From assembly GCA_947259865.1 (NCBI GenBank), contig CAMYNZ010000039.1:1-15217 (forward strand): DNA of 15,217 nucleotides. The letters are read 5' to 3'. The notes below the pieces were generated by a model. That model had not been told where the DNA came from, did no database searches, and saw nothing but the letters and a program-made list of their open reading frames with translations. Each line of letters starts with the position of its first letter. The first letter of the stretch is position 1. This document shows positions 1 through 7,654 of this stretch, piece after piece. Both the position numbers and the translations under genes were made by a program. This DNA comes from an uncultured Desulfobacterales bacterium. Lineage in GTDB: Bacteria > Desulfobacterota > Desulfobacteria > Desulfobacterales > G020354645.

Positions 1-1
1 C

Positions 2-139
2 TGCGGCCTCGCCGCTGACCGGCCCAATATCGTCCTGTTCTATGTCGACGATTTGGGCTGGAAAGACCTCGGCTGCCAGGGCTCGACCGTTTTCGAGAAA
101 GCCAGCCGGCAAACCCGCTTTTTATCGTCGATGCGATAA
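2..139 (+). pseudogene. Sulfatase N-terminal fragment (truncated remnant)
   Basis: Reading the frame that begins at base 2 gives CGLAADRPNIVLFYVDDLGW followed by KDLGCQGSTVFE, then unrelated residues and a TAA stop at 137-139. RPNIVL.YVDDLG is the N-terminal metal-binding signature of formylglycine-dependent sulfatases (arylsulfatase family); the paired Asp residues are calcium ligands. Such enzymes are usually more than 400 residues, and the C-x-P-x-R formylglycine motif should follow some distance downstream. Here homology stops after about 32 residues, so the gene is truncated or frameshifted and cannot give an active enzyme. The left edge of the window hides its start. The residue string before RPN looks like the end of a signal peptide. 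It is probably a relic left by a deletion or recombination just upstream of the M48 gene. Confidence 0.6.
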
Positions 140-206
140 CGACTTTCGGAGTAGTCATCACCGTGACGCGGTCGGGTCTAACCCCCGCAGTCCAGGAGAA
201 ATAATC

Positions 207-1019
207 ATGAAACTTTCAAAAACCGGTATTGCAATTATTTGCGTTGTATCTTTTCTATTCACCGCTTGCAGCACGGTGCCCATTACCGGAAGAACCCATT
301 TTGAACTGATTCCGGACGCCACCATGCTTTCTATGAGTAAAGAACAATACCGTGATTTTTTGAAATCCCATAAAATAAGCAAAAATGAACAACAGGCCCA
401 ACGGGTCGGACGTGTGGGCCGCAAGATTCAAAAAGCGGTCGAGCAATATTTAACGGAAAACAACCTGGCCCATGAAGTAAAAAATTATGAATGGGAATTT
501 AATCTTGTCGAAAGCGATCAGGTAAATGCCTGGGCTATGCCGGGCGGAAAAGTTGTGGTATACACGGGTATTTTGCCGGTTGCGCAAGACGAAAAGGGTC
601 TGGCGGTAATTATGGGTCATGAAATCGCTCATGTGGTCGCCGGTCACGGCAATGAGCGCATGTCCCAGGGGTTGATTTTCCAATTCGGGGGTATGGCCCT
701 GTCAACCGCTCTGTCAAACAAACCCCAGCAAACACGCCAACTCTGGATGCGGGTATATGGCGCCGGGGCCCAGTACGGTGTCATGCTTCCATACAGCCGA
801 CTGCACGAATCAGAAGCTGATCACCTGGGATTGGTATTCATGGCCATGGCCGGTTATGATCCCAATTCAGCGGTGGGTTTCTGGGAAAGAATGGCCAGGA
901 TGAAAAGTGGTCAGGCGCCTCCGGAATTTTTAAGCACCCATCCTTCTGATACGAGACGAATTCAAGACATTCGCAATCTAATTCCGAAGGCCATGCTTTA
1001 CTATCGCAAAAGCCAATAG
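207..1019 (+). CDS. M48-family lipoprotein zinc metalloprotease (LoiP/YggG-like)
   Basis: A 270-residue protein, predicted to be a membrane-anchored periplasmic zinc endopeptidase for envelope protein quality control. The N-terminus is a lipoprotein signal: a basic start, a hydrophobic stretch, and the lipobox LFTAC with the lipidated Cys at residue 21. Ser at the +2 position favours the outer membrane. The catalytic HEIAH motif is at residues 138-142 (two His zinc ligands and the general-base Glu), and the third ligand is the Glu of the EAD motif (ESEADHLG, near residue 203). A conserved NAWAMPGG..V.Y.G block precedes the active site. The ATG at 207 was chosen because an AGGAGA ribosome site lies just upstream and the signal peptide begins there. 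The open frame extends back to 42, but that part overlaps the sulfatase remnant and reads as nonsense. A small membrane-protein gene follows 50 bp downstream and may be co-transcribed. Confidence 0.93.
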   Translation: MKLSKTGIAIICVVSFLFTACSTVPITGRTHFELIPDATMLSMSKEQYRDFLKSHKISKNEQQAQRVGRVGRKIQKAVEQYLTENNLAHEVKNYEWEFNLVESDQVNAWAMPGGKVVVYTGILPVAQDEKGLAVIMGHEIAHVVAGHGNERMSQGLIFQFGGMALSTALSNKPQQTRQLWMRVYGAGAQYGVMLPYSRLHESEADHLGLVFMAMAGYDPNSAVGFWERMARMKSGQAPPEFLSTHPSDTRRIQDIRNLIPKAMLYYRKSQ

Positions 1020-1069
1020 AGCGTGACCAGATGCAACAATTTTAAATGGCTTAAAGTGAGGTAAGTTGA

Positions 1070-1444
1070 ATGAATCCAATATTGTTTATCGTTTCCGTTT
1101 TATGGATCGCGGCTGGAACAGTGATGATAATTTATACTGGCGGCACCCGGGCGTTTTGGGGTCGCATGCTCGACAGGTATAACCACAGGTGGCTGGCAGT
1201 TGGGCCCGGCATTGTCGGACTCACGTTATTGGTGAGTGGCTTCTAATATTAGGAGCTGTCCTGGCTGGCTGTCATCCTGGGCGTACTGGCGCTATTTAAA
1301 GGGATTTTTTTAATTTTTGGGCCAGCCCGGCGGGTAAAAACACTTTTTGATTGGTGGCTGCACAAAGCCGGTGATGGAACGCTTCGTCTGTACGGACTAT
1401 TTGCCTTTATCCTGGGCAGCCTTCTTCTGTCATATTTACTATAA
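1070..1444 (+). pseudogene. Small four-helix membrane protein interrupted by two in-frame stops
   Basis: An ATG at 1070, with GAGG eight bases upstream, opens a frame of 58 codons that stops at TAA 1244-1246. After one codon (TAT) there is a second stop, TAG 1250-1252. The very same frame then stays open for 63 more codons to TAA 1442-1444. The first part holds two hydrophobic helices (ILFIVSVLWIAAGTVMIIY; AVGPGIVGLTLLVSGF). The second part holds two more (LAVILGVLALFKGIFLIFG; LYGLFAFILGSLLLSYLL), separated by a basic loop with RR and a WW pair. Together they make a plausible four-helix inner-membrane protein of about 124 residues, cut between helices 2 and 3. The family is not recognised. 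The simplest reading is a recently inactivated gene. Alternatives are two separately translated halves (AGGAG sits at 1251-1255, but no ATG or GTG follows closely) or a sequencing error. It lies 50 bp after the M48 gene. Confidence 0.6.
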
Positions 1445-1490
1445 CAGACAGACCAAAAAATGTTGGGAAAGTGATAGGCTTTGAATCTCA

Positions 1491-1528
1491 ACGGGCTGCA
1501 GCCCGGATCCTTTCGAACCGCAGCCCGT
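1491..1528. terminator. Hairpin between convergent genes (possible bidirectional terminator)
   Basis: ACGGGCTGC at 1491-1499 pairs perfectly with GCAGCCCGT at 1520-1528, giving a 9-bp GC-rich stem with a 20-base loop. It sits between the plus-strand membrane gene (ends 1444) and the minus-strand ppdK (ends 1540). On the plus strand the stem is followed by AAAGTTTTT, a modest T-run. On the minus strand the T content downstream is weak. Terminator function is inferred from position and stem. Confidence 0.5.
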
Positions 1529-1539
1529 AAAGTTTTTGA

Positions 1540-4281
1540 TCATTTGTCCTTTGTAATCTCACCGCGGAGAGCTGCCTGGGCCGCAGCCAGGCGAGCAATG
1601 GGAACCCGATAGGGTGAACACGAAACATAGGTCAACCCGAGCTTATGACACAGGGCCACAGATTGCGGATCGCCACCGTGCTCCCCGCAAATACCGCATT
1701 CAAGATCGGGATTTACCTTGCGCCCCTTTTTCACCGCTATGGCCATTAGCTCACCCACCCCGTCCGGGTCGATGGTAGCAAATGGATTGTTCTGCAATAT
1801 TTTCTTTTCCAAATATGCGATCAGAAATCCGGCCTCAGCATCATCCCGTGAGATTCCAAAAGTGGTTTGGGTCAAATCGTTGGTTCCAAAAGATATAAAT
1901 TCTGCATACTCGGCGATCTGATCGGCTGTCAGCGCTGCGCGCGGAATTTCGATCATGGTGCCGAATTTATACTCGATATCAACACCCTGCTCCTCCATGA
2001 CTTTCTTGGCCTGGGTCTCGAGAATTTCCCGTTGTATTTTGAGTTCGTTCACGTGGCATGTCAATGGGATCATTACTTCCGGGTGCACCGAGATGCCTTC
2101 CTTGGCCACTTCACAGGCTGCTTCAAATATCGCCCGGACCTGCATGGTCGTCAGTTCCGGCATTTGAATACCCAGACGCACCCCGCGCAAACCAAGCATG
2201 GGATTTTCTTCCCGCAAGCTTTCCACCCGCTTGAGTATCGGCTCTTTTTCTTTGATCTGCGCCTGTAATTCATCGGTCTCTGAAGGTGTTGCGGCATACT
2301 GCAGTCGGATCTTTAATTCGGCCAGCTCGCGCGTCAGATCAATAATGTTGGGTAAGAATTCGTGCAGCGGCGGGTCAATCAAGCGAATGATAACCGGTAA
2401 ACCATCCATGGCCCTGAAAAGCCCGGCGAAGTCTTCGCGTTGAAAGGGTAAGAGGGTGTCAAGTGCTTCACGCCGCTCATCGGGCACATCGGACATTATC
2501 ATCTTCTGTACATGCGGCAGCCGACTGGCCTCGAAAAACATGTGTTCGGTGCGGCAAAGACCGATACCTTCAGCGCCGTATTCGCGTGCCCGTTGCGCAT
2601 CCCGGGGGTAATCGGCGTTGGTCCAAACACCGAGACGACGGAATTCGTCTGCCCAGGAGAGGAATTTTATCAACCACGGATCCTTGATATCAGGTACGAC
2701 GGTAGCAAGCTGCCCCTTATACAGCTCACCGGCAGTGCCATCGATCGAGATCCAGTCTCCTTCCTTGATGGTGAGATCGTTGACTCGCATCTCTCGTTTG
2801 TCCAGGTCGATGTTAAGCTCCGATACACCCACGACGGCCGGTTTTCCAAACTGGCGGGCCACCAGGGCCGCATGGCTGGTGCGACCGCCGCGACTGGTTA
2901 AGATCCCATTGGCGGCCAACATGCCGTGAACATCATCCGGTTTGGTCTCGGGCCGCACCATAATCACCTGTTTGCCGTCCTGCTTGGCCCACGATTCGGC
3001 TAAATCGGCATCCAGAGCCACCACACCGCAGGCAGCCCCCGGTGACACATTGAGACCCTTGGCCAGCATAGTTCCACTGGCTCTGGCTTCTTTGGTCGCT
3101 TCCGGATCAAACTGGGGATGCAGGAAAAAATCGATTTGTTCGGGTGTTACCCGCAAAACCGCTTCCTCTTTGGTTATGAGACCCTCTTCAACCATATCGA
3201 CGGCAATCCGCACAGCCGACTGCGCTGTGCGTTTACCATCACGCGTTTGCAGCATCCACAGCTTACTCTTTTCAACCGTGAACTCAACGTCCTGCATATC
3301 GCGATAATGGGTTTCGAGATCTCGACAAATTTGCTCGAATTCGGCATACGCATCCGGCAGTTCATTTTTCAGATTTTGAATATTTTCGGTCAGACGGATC
3401 CCGGCAACAACATCCTCACCCTGGGCATTCATCAGATAATCGCCTTCGATATTATTTTCTCCGGTTGACGCATTGCGCGTCATGGCAACACCGGTCGCAC
3501 TATCACTGCCCATATTACCAAAAACCATGGTCTGGATATTAACGGCGGTACCCAGGTCATGGGAGATACCGGCCGCATTGCGATAATCGATCGCACGTTT
3601 ACCGTTCCAGCTTTTAAAAACCGCCTCGGTAGCCAGCTTCAACTGTTCAATCGGGTCGGATGGAAATGCCTTTTGCGTGTGATCCTCATATATCTTTTTG
3701 AATTCGGTTGTTACGGTTTTCCAATCCGTTGCCGACAATTCGGAATCAGATTTAACGCCGGCTTTTTCACGGGCTGCGGTAATTAATTCCTCAAACGGCT
3801 CATCGGGCATCCCCATCACAACACTGCCGAACATTTGAACCAGTCGTCGGTAAGCGTCCCAGACGAATCTTTCATCCGCGGTAAGCGCAATCATGCCCTT
3901 GGCTGTCTGATCGTTCAAACCGATGTTGAGTACCGTATCCATCATGCCCGGCATTGAAAATTTTCCGCCCGACCGGCATGAAACCAGCAACGGATTTTTA
4001 GCATCCCCCAATTTTTTGCCGGTAGCCGCCTCGACCTCTTTTAGGGCATCCAGTTCCTGCTCCCACATATCCGTCGGAAATTTCTCACCTTCTTCAAGAT
4101 AAGCAAGGCAGGCTTCGGTTGTTAAGGTAAATCCCGGTGGAACCGGCACCTTCAATCGCACCATCTCCGCCAGGTTGGCTCCTTTACCGCCCAGAAGTCC
4201 GCGGACGGCGTCCCATTCTCCATCAACGTATTCCTCGGCCAATTTTACTTCGTTGAAAAGATATACCCACTTTTTAGTCAT
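1540..4281 (-). CDS. ppdK: Pyruvate, phosphate dikinase
   Basis: A 913-residue cytosolic enzyme that interconverts pyruvate + ATP + Pi with PEP + AMP + PPi. In anaerobes it links pyruvate to gluconeogenesis or works in PPi-dependent glycolysis. The N-terminal ATP-binding domain starts with GGKGANL at residues 31-37 and carries SGGKFSMPGMMDT at 104-116. The swivelling phosphohistidine domain has GGRTSHAALVAR with the phospho-acceptor His at 470; many family members have Met where this one has Arg. The C-terminal PEP/pyruvate barrel includes GIGLCRTEHMF, SFGTNDLTQ and CGICGEHGGDP, with the catalytic Cys at 865. The length is normal for the family and no damage is seen. The ATG at 4281 follows GGGGGTG on the minus strand. 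The gene stands alone, with a promoter candidate about 60 bp upstream. No regulatory kinase/phosphatase gene (PDRP) is visible nearby. Confidence 0.97.
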   Translation of the reverse strand: MTKKWVYLFNEVKLAEEYVDGEWDAVRGLLGGKGANLAEMVRLKVPVPPGFTLTTEACLAYLEEGEKFPTDMWEQELDALKEVEAATGKKLGDAKNPLLVSCRSGGKFSMPGMMDTVLNIGLNDQTAKGMIALTADERFVWDAYRRLVQMFGSVVMGMPDEPFEELITAAREKAGVKSDSELSATDWKTVTTEFKKIYEDHTQKAFPSDPIEQLKLATEAVFKSWNGKRAIDYRNAAGISHDLGTAVNIQTMVFGNMGSDSATGVAMTRNASTGENNIEGDYLMNAQGEDVVAGIRLTENIQNLKNELPDAYAEFEQICRDLETHYRDMQDVEFTVEKSKLWMLQTRDGKRTAQSAVRIAVDMVEEGLITKEEAVLRVTPEQIDFFLHPQFDPEATKEARASGTMLAKGLNVSPGAACGVVALDADLAESWAKQDGKQVIMVRPETKPDDVHGMLAANGILTSRGGRTSHAALVARQFGKPAVVGVSELNIDLDKREMRVNDLTIKEGDWISIDGTAGELYKGQLATVVPDIKDPWLIKFLSWADEFRRLGVWTNADYPRDAQRAREYGAEGIGLCRTEHMFFEASRLPHVQKMIMSDVPDERREALDTLLPFQREDFAGLFRAMDGLPVIIRLIDPPLHEFLPNIIDLTRELAELKIRLQYAATPSETDELQAQIKEKEPILKRVESLREENPMLGLRGVRLGIQMPELTTMQVRAIFEAACEVAKEGISVHPEVMIPLTCHVNELKIQREILETQAKKVMEEQGVDIEYKFGTMIEIPRAALTADQIAEYAEFISFGTNDLTQTTFGISRDDAEAGFLIAYLEKKILQNNPFATIDPDGVGELMAIAVKKGRKVNPDLECGICGEHGGDPQSVALCHKLGLTYVSCSPYRVPIARLAAAQAALRGEITKDK

Positions 4282-4337
4282 GTTGGCACCCCCATAATTA
4301 GTTTTCGTGTAATCTAAAAATCTTATAAACGCTTTGA

Positions 4338-4364
4338 ATTATAAAAAAAGTGACTGACTGTCAA
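4338..4364 (-). promoter_or_regulatory. Promoter candidate for ppdK
   Basis: On the minus strand a consensus -35 box TTGACA (4364-4359) is followed after 15 bp by a consensus -10 box TATAAT (4343-4338). The leader to the ppdK ATG would be about 50 bases. Both hexamers are perfect, but the spacer is two bases shorter than ideal. A small palindrome, GATCA-TCGG-TGATC (4375-4388), lies just upstream of the -35 and could be a protein-binding site. Confidence 0.5.
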
Positions 4365-4657
4365 GTCTAAAACAGATCATCGGTGATCAATGACCAATCG
4401 CAGAGCGGCAGGTTTGAAATTTCAATTCCAAACGGACCCAGGCAAAAGTACGTCAGTGCTTCAAGCCATGCTCTGGCAACCGCTGTCTATCAAACGGTTT
4501 GCAGGGAAAGAAAGCCTGAATTGGCTGTATCCATTTTTAACCGCCCCCAACTTTTTATAAGTGTGCTTAAATCTTTGTATCGCGGCCCGCGGTTACGACC
4601 GGTGTCACTTTCTGTTGTTGAAACTATGTTTCACGTATTTTCATGCTATTTTTTTGT

Positions 4658-4685
4658 TTGACATGCAAACTGCAGTGACTTAAAT
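4658..4685 (+). promoter_or_regulatory. Promoter candidate for the SpoIIAA-like gene
   Basis: A perfect -35 box TTGACA at 4658-4663 is followed after 16 bp by TTAAAT at 4680-4685, a weak -10 match. It lies about 100 bp before the ATG at 4785. The -10 box is poor, so the call is tentative. Confidence 0.35.
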
Positions 4686-4784
4686 AAATCGGAACATAAT
4701 TTTTTAAAATCCTCTACGATGGGGTTTTGAAGCTGCTTCTAAATGATATTGCTGTAAACAACCCACCTGTTCAAATAAGCCGCC

Positions 4785-5360
4785 ATGTACCAGGTACGCA
4801 AGGATTCCAAAAAAAATCGTCTTTATCTCACCTTTGCTGAACCCAGCAGGCAAGAGTTAAGAAAAGCATTGAAAGAGGTTGAAAAATTGTGCTTAACCTT
4901 ACAACCCAATTTTACGTGCGTGACTGATCTTAGAGATTGTGTGCCGATTATCGAAGAAAACAAGGATCTATTCGAAAAAAAGCAAAACAGAATCTGGGGA
5001 TTGGGCGTTGGCAAGACAGTCCGGGTCATACCTGAATCAGATTCAAGCCTGAATTTGGTGCAATCCCTGCGCTCGATTGCAGTTCAATATCAAACAGATT
5101 ATGTCACCAGCATCCAGGAGGCTGAAACCATCCTGGACACCTACAAAGAAGAAATAGATCGCCACAAAAGCCCGGTTGAAAATGAAATGTTCAAGATAAT
5201 TGACATGAATGGCTGGGAGTTCGAGAAGTGTTACTTAACCTATGATGAAGCGTTTAAGAATTTAAAGAAAATCCGTAAAACAGGTCGTCAAACGGCAATC
5301 GTAGTCGGTGCCAATGTTTCTGTCTGCAACAATTTGAAGAAGGCACGACCGGAAAAATAA
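4785..5360 (+). CDS. SpoIIAA/STAS-like protein of unknown function
   Basis: A 191-residue soluble protein with no signal peptide or membrane segment. Residues 1-85 (MYQVRKDSKKNRLYLTF, then two helical segments, PNFTCVTDLRDC, and GVGKTVRVIPES) have the beta-alpha pattern and spacing of SpoIIAA-like/STAS-type small domains. In those families the domain acts as a sensor or anti-anti-sigma-like module, often found alone in delta-proteobacteria. The remainder is mostly helical and charged. From about 140 to 191 comes a second short unit (MNGWEFEKCYLTYDEAFKNL, then RKTGRQTAIVVGANV) that I do not recognise. The start has only a weak ribosome site. The gene converges with the pseudokinase gene, leaving a 117-bp gap without an obvious terminator. 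A signalling role is an inference from the fold guess alone. Confidence 0.7.
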   Translation: MYQVRKDSKKNRLYLTFAEPSRQELRKALKEVEKLCLTLQPNFTCVTDLRDCVPIIEENKDLFEKKQNRIWGLGVGKTVRVIPESDSSLNLVQSLRSIAVQYQTDYVTSIQEAETILDTYKEEIDRHKSPVENEMFKIIDMNGWEFEKCYLTYDEAFKNLKKIRKTGRQTAIVVGANVSVCNNLKKARPEK

Positions 5361-5477
5361 CACGGGTTTTTAACCTACCAGGATCTTTACACGTATACAC
5401 CTTTTTAATCCTCGCCAGTACCGGATGCTGCAAGGACCGTTCTAAAATTTCAAGGGACTGCTCACCCAATAACCATT

Positions 5478-7247
5478 TCAGATATCTTTGAAATCAGTCG
5501 CTTTAAGATCCGCGCCCAACTTCCGTGTTTTAGTACTGAATTCTTCCAGAAGCCGTTTGAGGGCAAGCTGTTGTTTTTCATTGTAAAGTAAGAATAGATT
5601 CATCATTTTTCGTTTTTCCGAAGACTGGATCTCTGACTCCAGCCCGTATGATTTGGCGAGAACCAGCAGGTCTTTTAAGGCCGCGGTCGCATTTTGATAT
5701 CGGTCATCCGGATTTTCGGCGCAGGCTTTAAGCACAAATCGCCTTAAGATTTCCGGCAAACCCGGTACTTGACCGGCCGGATCCGGTACGATGTGTTTTG
5801 GGGGCAAATCTGAAGCGGTTCGAGTGGGATCTTCTTTGGAGGCCTTTTTGCCGGTGAGCATTTCATATGCGATAACACCTAACGCATAGATGTCACTGCG
5901 CCCATCAACTGCGGCACTCCGGATTTGCTCGGGGGACATGTAGGCCGCTGCACCCGGAAAATTCACTGCACTGTTTTTTGTCGGGCTATACAGCCCGAAA
6001 TCAAGAATTTTTAAACCGCCGCCCTGACATACGAAAAGGTTTGATGGCTTAATAGTTTCATGGAAAATATCCCGCTCGTGAGCATAGACGAGACCGGAAC
6101 AGATATGGATTAAAAAAGAGGTCGTTTGAGGGATCGGAATGGATTTCCATCTCTCAATTAGTGACGCCAATGTTTCACCTTCCAGCAGTTCCGTAATAAT
6201 AAAATAGGTGCGATATTGCTTTTCTATGTCATACACTTTGACGATGTTTTTATGATTCAGGGTGACTATACTTTTAGCCTTTTTGGGGTAACTGCCACCA
6301 AACTCTGAACCCATTGCCAAATCATGTCTTATCATCTTCACGGCTACCGGGATGTTCAGGTCGGCGTGTACACCCTTGTAGACGATACTGTTGGCGCCCT
6401 GTCCGATGATATCAGTGATATAATATTTTCCGATTCTCTTTTCTTTGGCAGGTCGCCATGACGAAAACCGTTTAACCAGCAGCTCAGTTAGAAAATTTCT
6501 CAATTCGGGATGTTCCGCAGCAATTTTATCAAACCGCGGTCTGGCGAGTCCCCAGAGTTCCATATCCGTTTCAGCTTTAATATACACGCGTTGCGTCTGG
6601 TCCGTCAGCATTGCCATCTCACCGATATGATCGCCTGCTTGCAGCCTTCCCGCTGGCTGGGTCTTATCGTTTTGGGCCACACTGGTGATGCACGAGCCAC
6701 TTTGAATAATATAAAAGGCGTCACTCCGGGTTCCTTGAGTGATGAATTTTTCACCCGCACTTATTTGCCTGTAGGTTAAGCTGTTTAAAAGGGGGCATAC
6801 GAGAACTCTATGGACGGATTCAAATAATTGTGTGTGTCGTAGAAACTCATAATCCGATGGGAGGGGCATCTTTTTTATCCCATCCGGGTTTGGTAGCGGA
6901 TGCTCCGGTGCTAGGTCCGGGATTTGAAACTCCAACCCGATAAGGTTGAATGCGGGATTGGTCGTATCGCTATTTATCCACTTGGCCCTGACCCGGACAA
7001 ACTCCCAGGATTCCTCAATCGAATTATAAATCTTCAAATGGAACGATATTTCAGGTTCGATTTCCCATTTGGTCTTCAAAATTACGCCGCCCATGCTCCG
7101 ATTGAGCAAATCCACATACAATGCAGCTGGCTGTTTTGTTACATGAATTCCAGGGACAAATCCCTGATTACCGGTATACAAAATCCCTATCTCCGGAGGG
7201 TTTAAAACTTCTCTCAGCCAACGCCTGCGATCATGTTGGATTTCCAT
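5478..7247 (-). CDS. PilZ - cyclic-nucleotide-binding - protein kinase-fold protein (predicted pseudokinase)
   Basis: A 589-residue soluble signalling protein. Start: the frame reaches 7289 only through a TTG codon; the ATG at 7247 has AAGGA eight bases upstream and is preferred. Residues 6-110 are a PilZ domain with both c-di-GMP motifs, RxxxR (R8-R12) and NxSxxG (N49, S51, G54). Residues 140-262 are a cyclic-nucleotide-binding domain with the phosphate-binding cassette G209-E210 to R220. Residues 273 to about 535 have a serine/threonine kinase fold: the glycine loop GQGANSIVYKG, VAVK with Lys304, DFG with Asp416, and MSPEQ for APE. The catalytic loop reads HETIKPSN (396-403), so Thr398 replaces the catalytic Asp. 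The alpha-C Glu position is Lys323 (PKKAKSIVTLNH). ATP binding may survive, but phosphotransfer should be impaired. The last 50 residues are helical and charged. No transmembrane segment is present. It converges with the SpoIIAA-like gene and diverges from ald. Confidence 0.88.
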   Translation of the reverse strand: MEIQHDRRRWLREVLNPPEIGILYTGNQGFVPGIHVTKQPAALYVDLLNRSMGGVILKTKWEIEPEISFHLKIYNSIEESWEFVRVRAKWINSDTTNPAFNLIGLEFQIPDLAPEHPLPNPDGIKKMPLPSDYEFLRHTQLFESVHRVLVCPLLNSLTYRQISAGEKFITQGTRSDAFYIIQSGSCITSVAQNDKTQPAGRLQAGDHIGEMAMLTDQTQRVYIKAETDMELWGLARPRFDKIAAEHPELRNFLTELLVKRFSSWRPAKEKRIGKYYITDIIGQGANSIVYKGVHADLNIPVAVKMIRHDLAMGSEFGGSYPKKAKSIVTLNHKNIVKVYDIEKQYRTYFIITELLEGETLASLIERWKSIPIPQTTSFLIHICSGLVYAHERDIFHETIKPSNLFVCQGGGLKILDFGLYSPTKNSAVNFPGAAAYMSPEQIRSAAVDGRSDIYALGVIAYEMLTGKKASKEDPTRTASDLPPKHIVPDPAGQVPGLPEILRRFVLKACAENPDDRYQNATAALKDLLVLAKSYGLESEIQSSEKRKMMNLFLLYNEKQQLALKRLLEEFSTKTRKLGADLKATDFKDI

Positions 7248-7296
7248 GAAGGTGTTCCTTTTTAAATCAAAAATGATGATATTAAACAATTTCTTT

Positions 7297-7328
7297 ACAT
7301 ATTAATATGTTATGATACTAATTGTCAA
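7297..7328 (-). promoter_or_regulatory. Promoter candidate with a perfect palindrome upstream of the pseudokinase gene
   Basis: On the minus strand a perfect -35 box TTGACA (7328-7323) is followed after 15 bp by TATTAA (7307-7302), a fair -10 match. The -10 lies inside a perfect 14-bp palindrome ACATATTAATATGT (7297-7310). A second inverted repeat, CAACAA-G-TTGTTG (7326-7338), overlaps the -35 box. The placement suggests control by a dimeric DNA-binding protein. The leader to the ATG at 7247 would be about 50 bases. Confidence 0.4.
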
Positions 7329-7368
7329 CAAGTTGTTGGCCATCTTCCCCTAACACTGACCCTCTTTC

Positions 7369-7399
7369 AGCAATCATCGTTTTTAATCGTATGATTGCT
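7369..7399. repeat. 9-bp inverted repeat (possible operator)
   Basis: AGCAATCAT at 7369-7377 is perfectly repeated in inverse as ATGATTGCT at 7391-7399, with 13 bases between. The stem is AT-rich and no T-run follows on the plus strand, so an operator-like site is more likely than a terminator. Confidence 0.5.
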
Positions 7400-7503
7400 T
7401 TACTCGATCAAAATAATTTGGTAACAAGAAATGAGGCAATACCTGTGTGACATTTCTAGTATTATATCCCAGGAATAAGTTTAAAAAGTCATGCAGCGGT
7501 TTG

Positions 7504-7527
7504 ATCCGCCAGAGACCGTTGGCGGAT
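7504..7527. repeat. 8-bp hairpin upstream of ald
   Basis: ATCCGCCA (7504-7511) pairs perfectly with TGGCGGAT (7520-7527) around an 8-base loop. It lies about 130 bp before the ald start and is not followed by a T-run. It could be part of the ald leader or of an old repeat element. Confidence 0.45.
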
Positions 7528-7654
7528 GAGCCGAGCATTTTAAACTGGATCGCAACGCAGCCTTCGGCCACAAGATGGGATTTTGAAACCACTTCTAAGG
7601 GTTTTCGTTTATTCTATGCCATGGATACATTAACACTTTCTAGGAGAGGTCGTT

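Larger units (their letters stand above)
4282..4784. other. 503-bp intergenic region between divergent genes
   Basis: This gap separates ppdK (minus) from the SpoIIAA-like gene (plus). It holds the ppdK promoter candidate at its left end and a plus-strand promoter candidate at 4658-4685. It also has a palindrome GATCA-TCGG-TGATC (4375-4388) and a 12-bp palindrome TTGAAATTTCAA (4414-4425). The open frame at 4383-4661 has no ribosome site and no recognisable protein character, so it was not called. No RNA gene is recognised here. Confidence 0.5.
7248..7654. other. 407-bp divergent intergenic region between the pseudokinase gene and ald
   Basis: The region contains the minus-strand promoter and palindromes near 7297-7338, a 9-bp inverted repeat at 7369-7399, and an 8-bp hairpin at 7504-7527. 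Short open frames on both strands (7383-7592 minus, 7447-7689 plus) lack ribosome sites and look non-coding. The stretch 7495-7600 could be a dispersed repeat, but this cannot be shown from one copy. No convincing plus-strand promoter for ald was found. Confidence 0.45.

Noticed and set aside
42..206. Upstream extension of the M48 reading frame
   Set aside because: It overlaps the sulfatase remnant in another frame, has no signal peptide character, and the ATG at 207 has both a ribosome site and a lipoprotein signal.
1244..1252. Pyrrolysine (TAG) or other recoding in the split membrane gene
   Set aside because: A TAA two codons earlier would also have to be read through, and no downstream recoding element was seen.
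1718..3786. Many plus-strand open frames inside ppdK
   Set aside because: They are antisense shadows of a complete, well-conserved enzyme gene.
4383..4661. 92-codon open frame starting with GTG in the ppdK upstream gap
   Set aside because: No ribosome site, no recognisable motif, and the composition looks like translated non-coding DNA.
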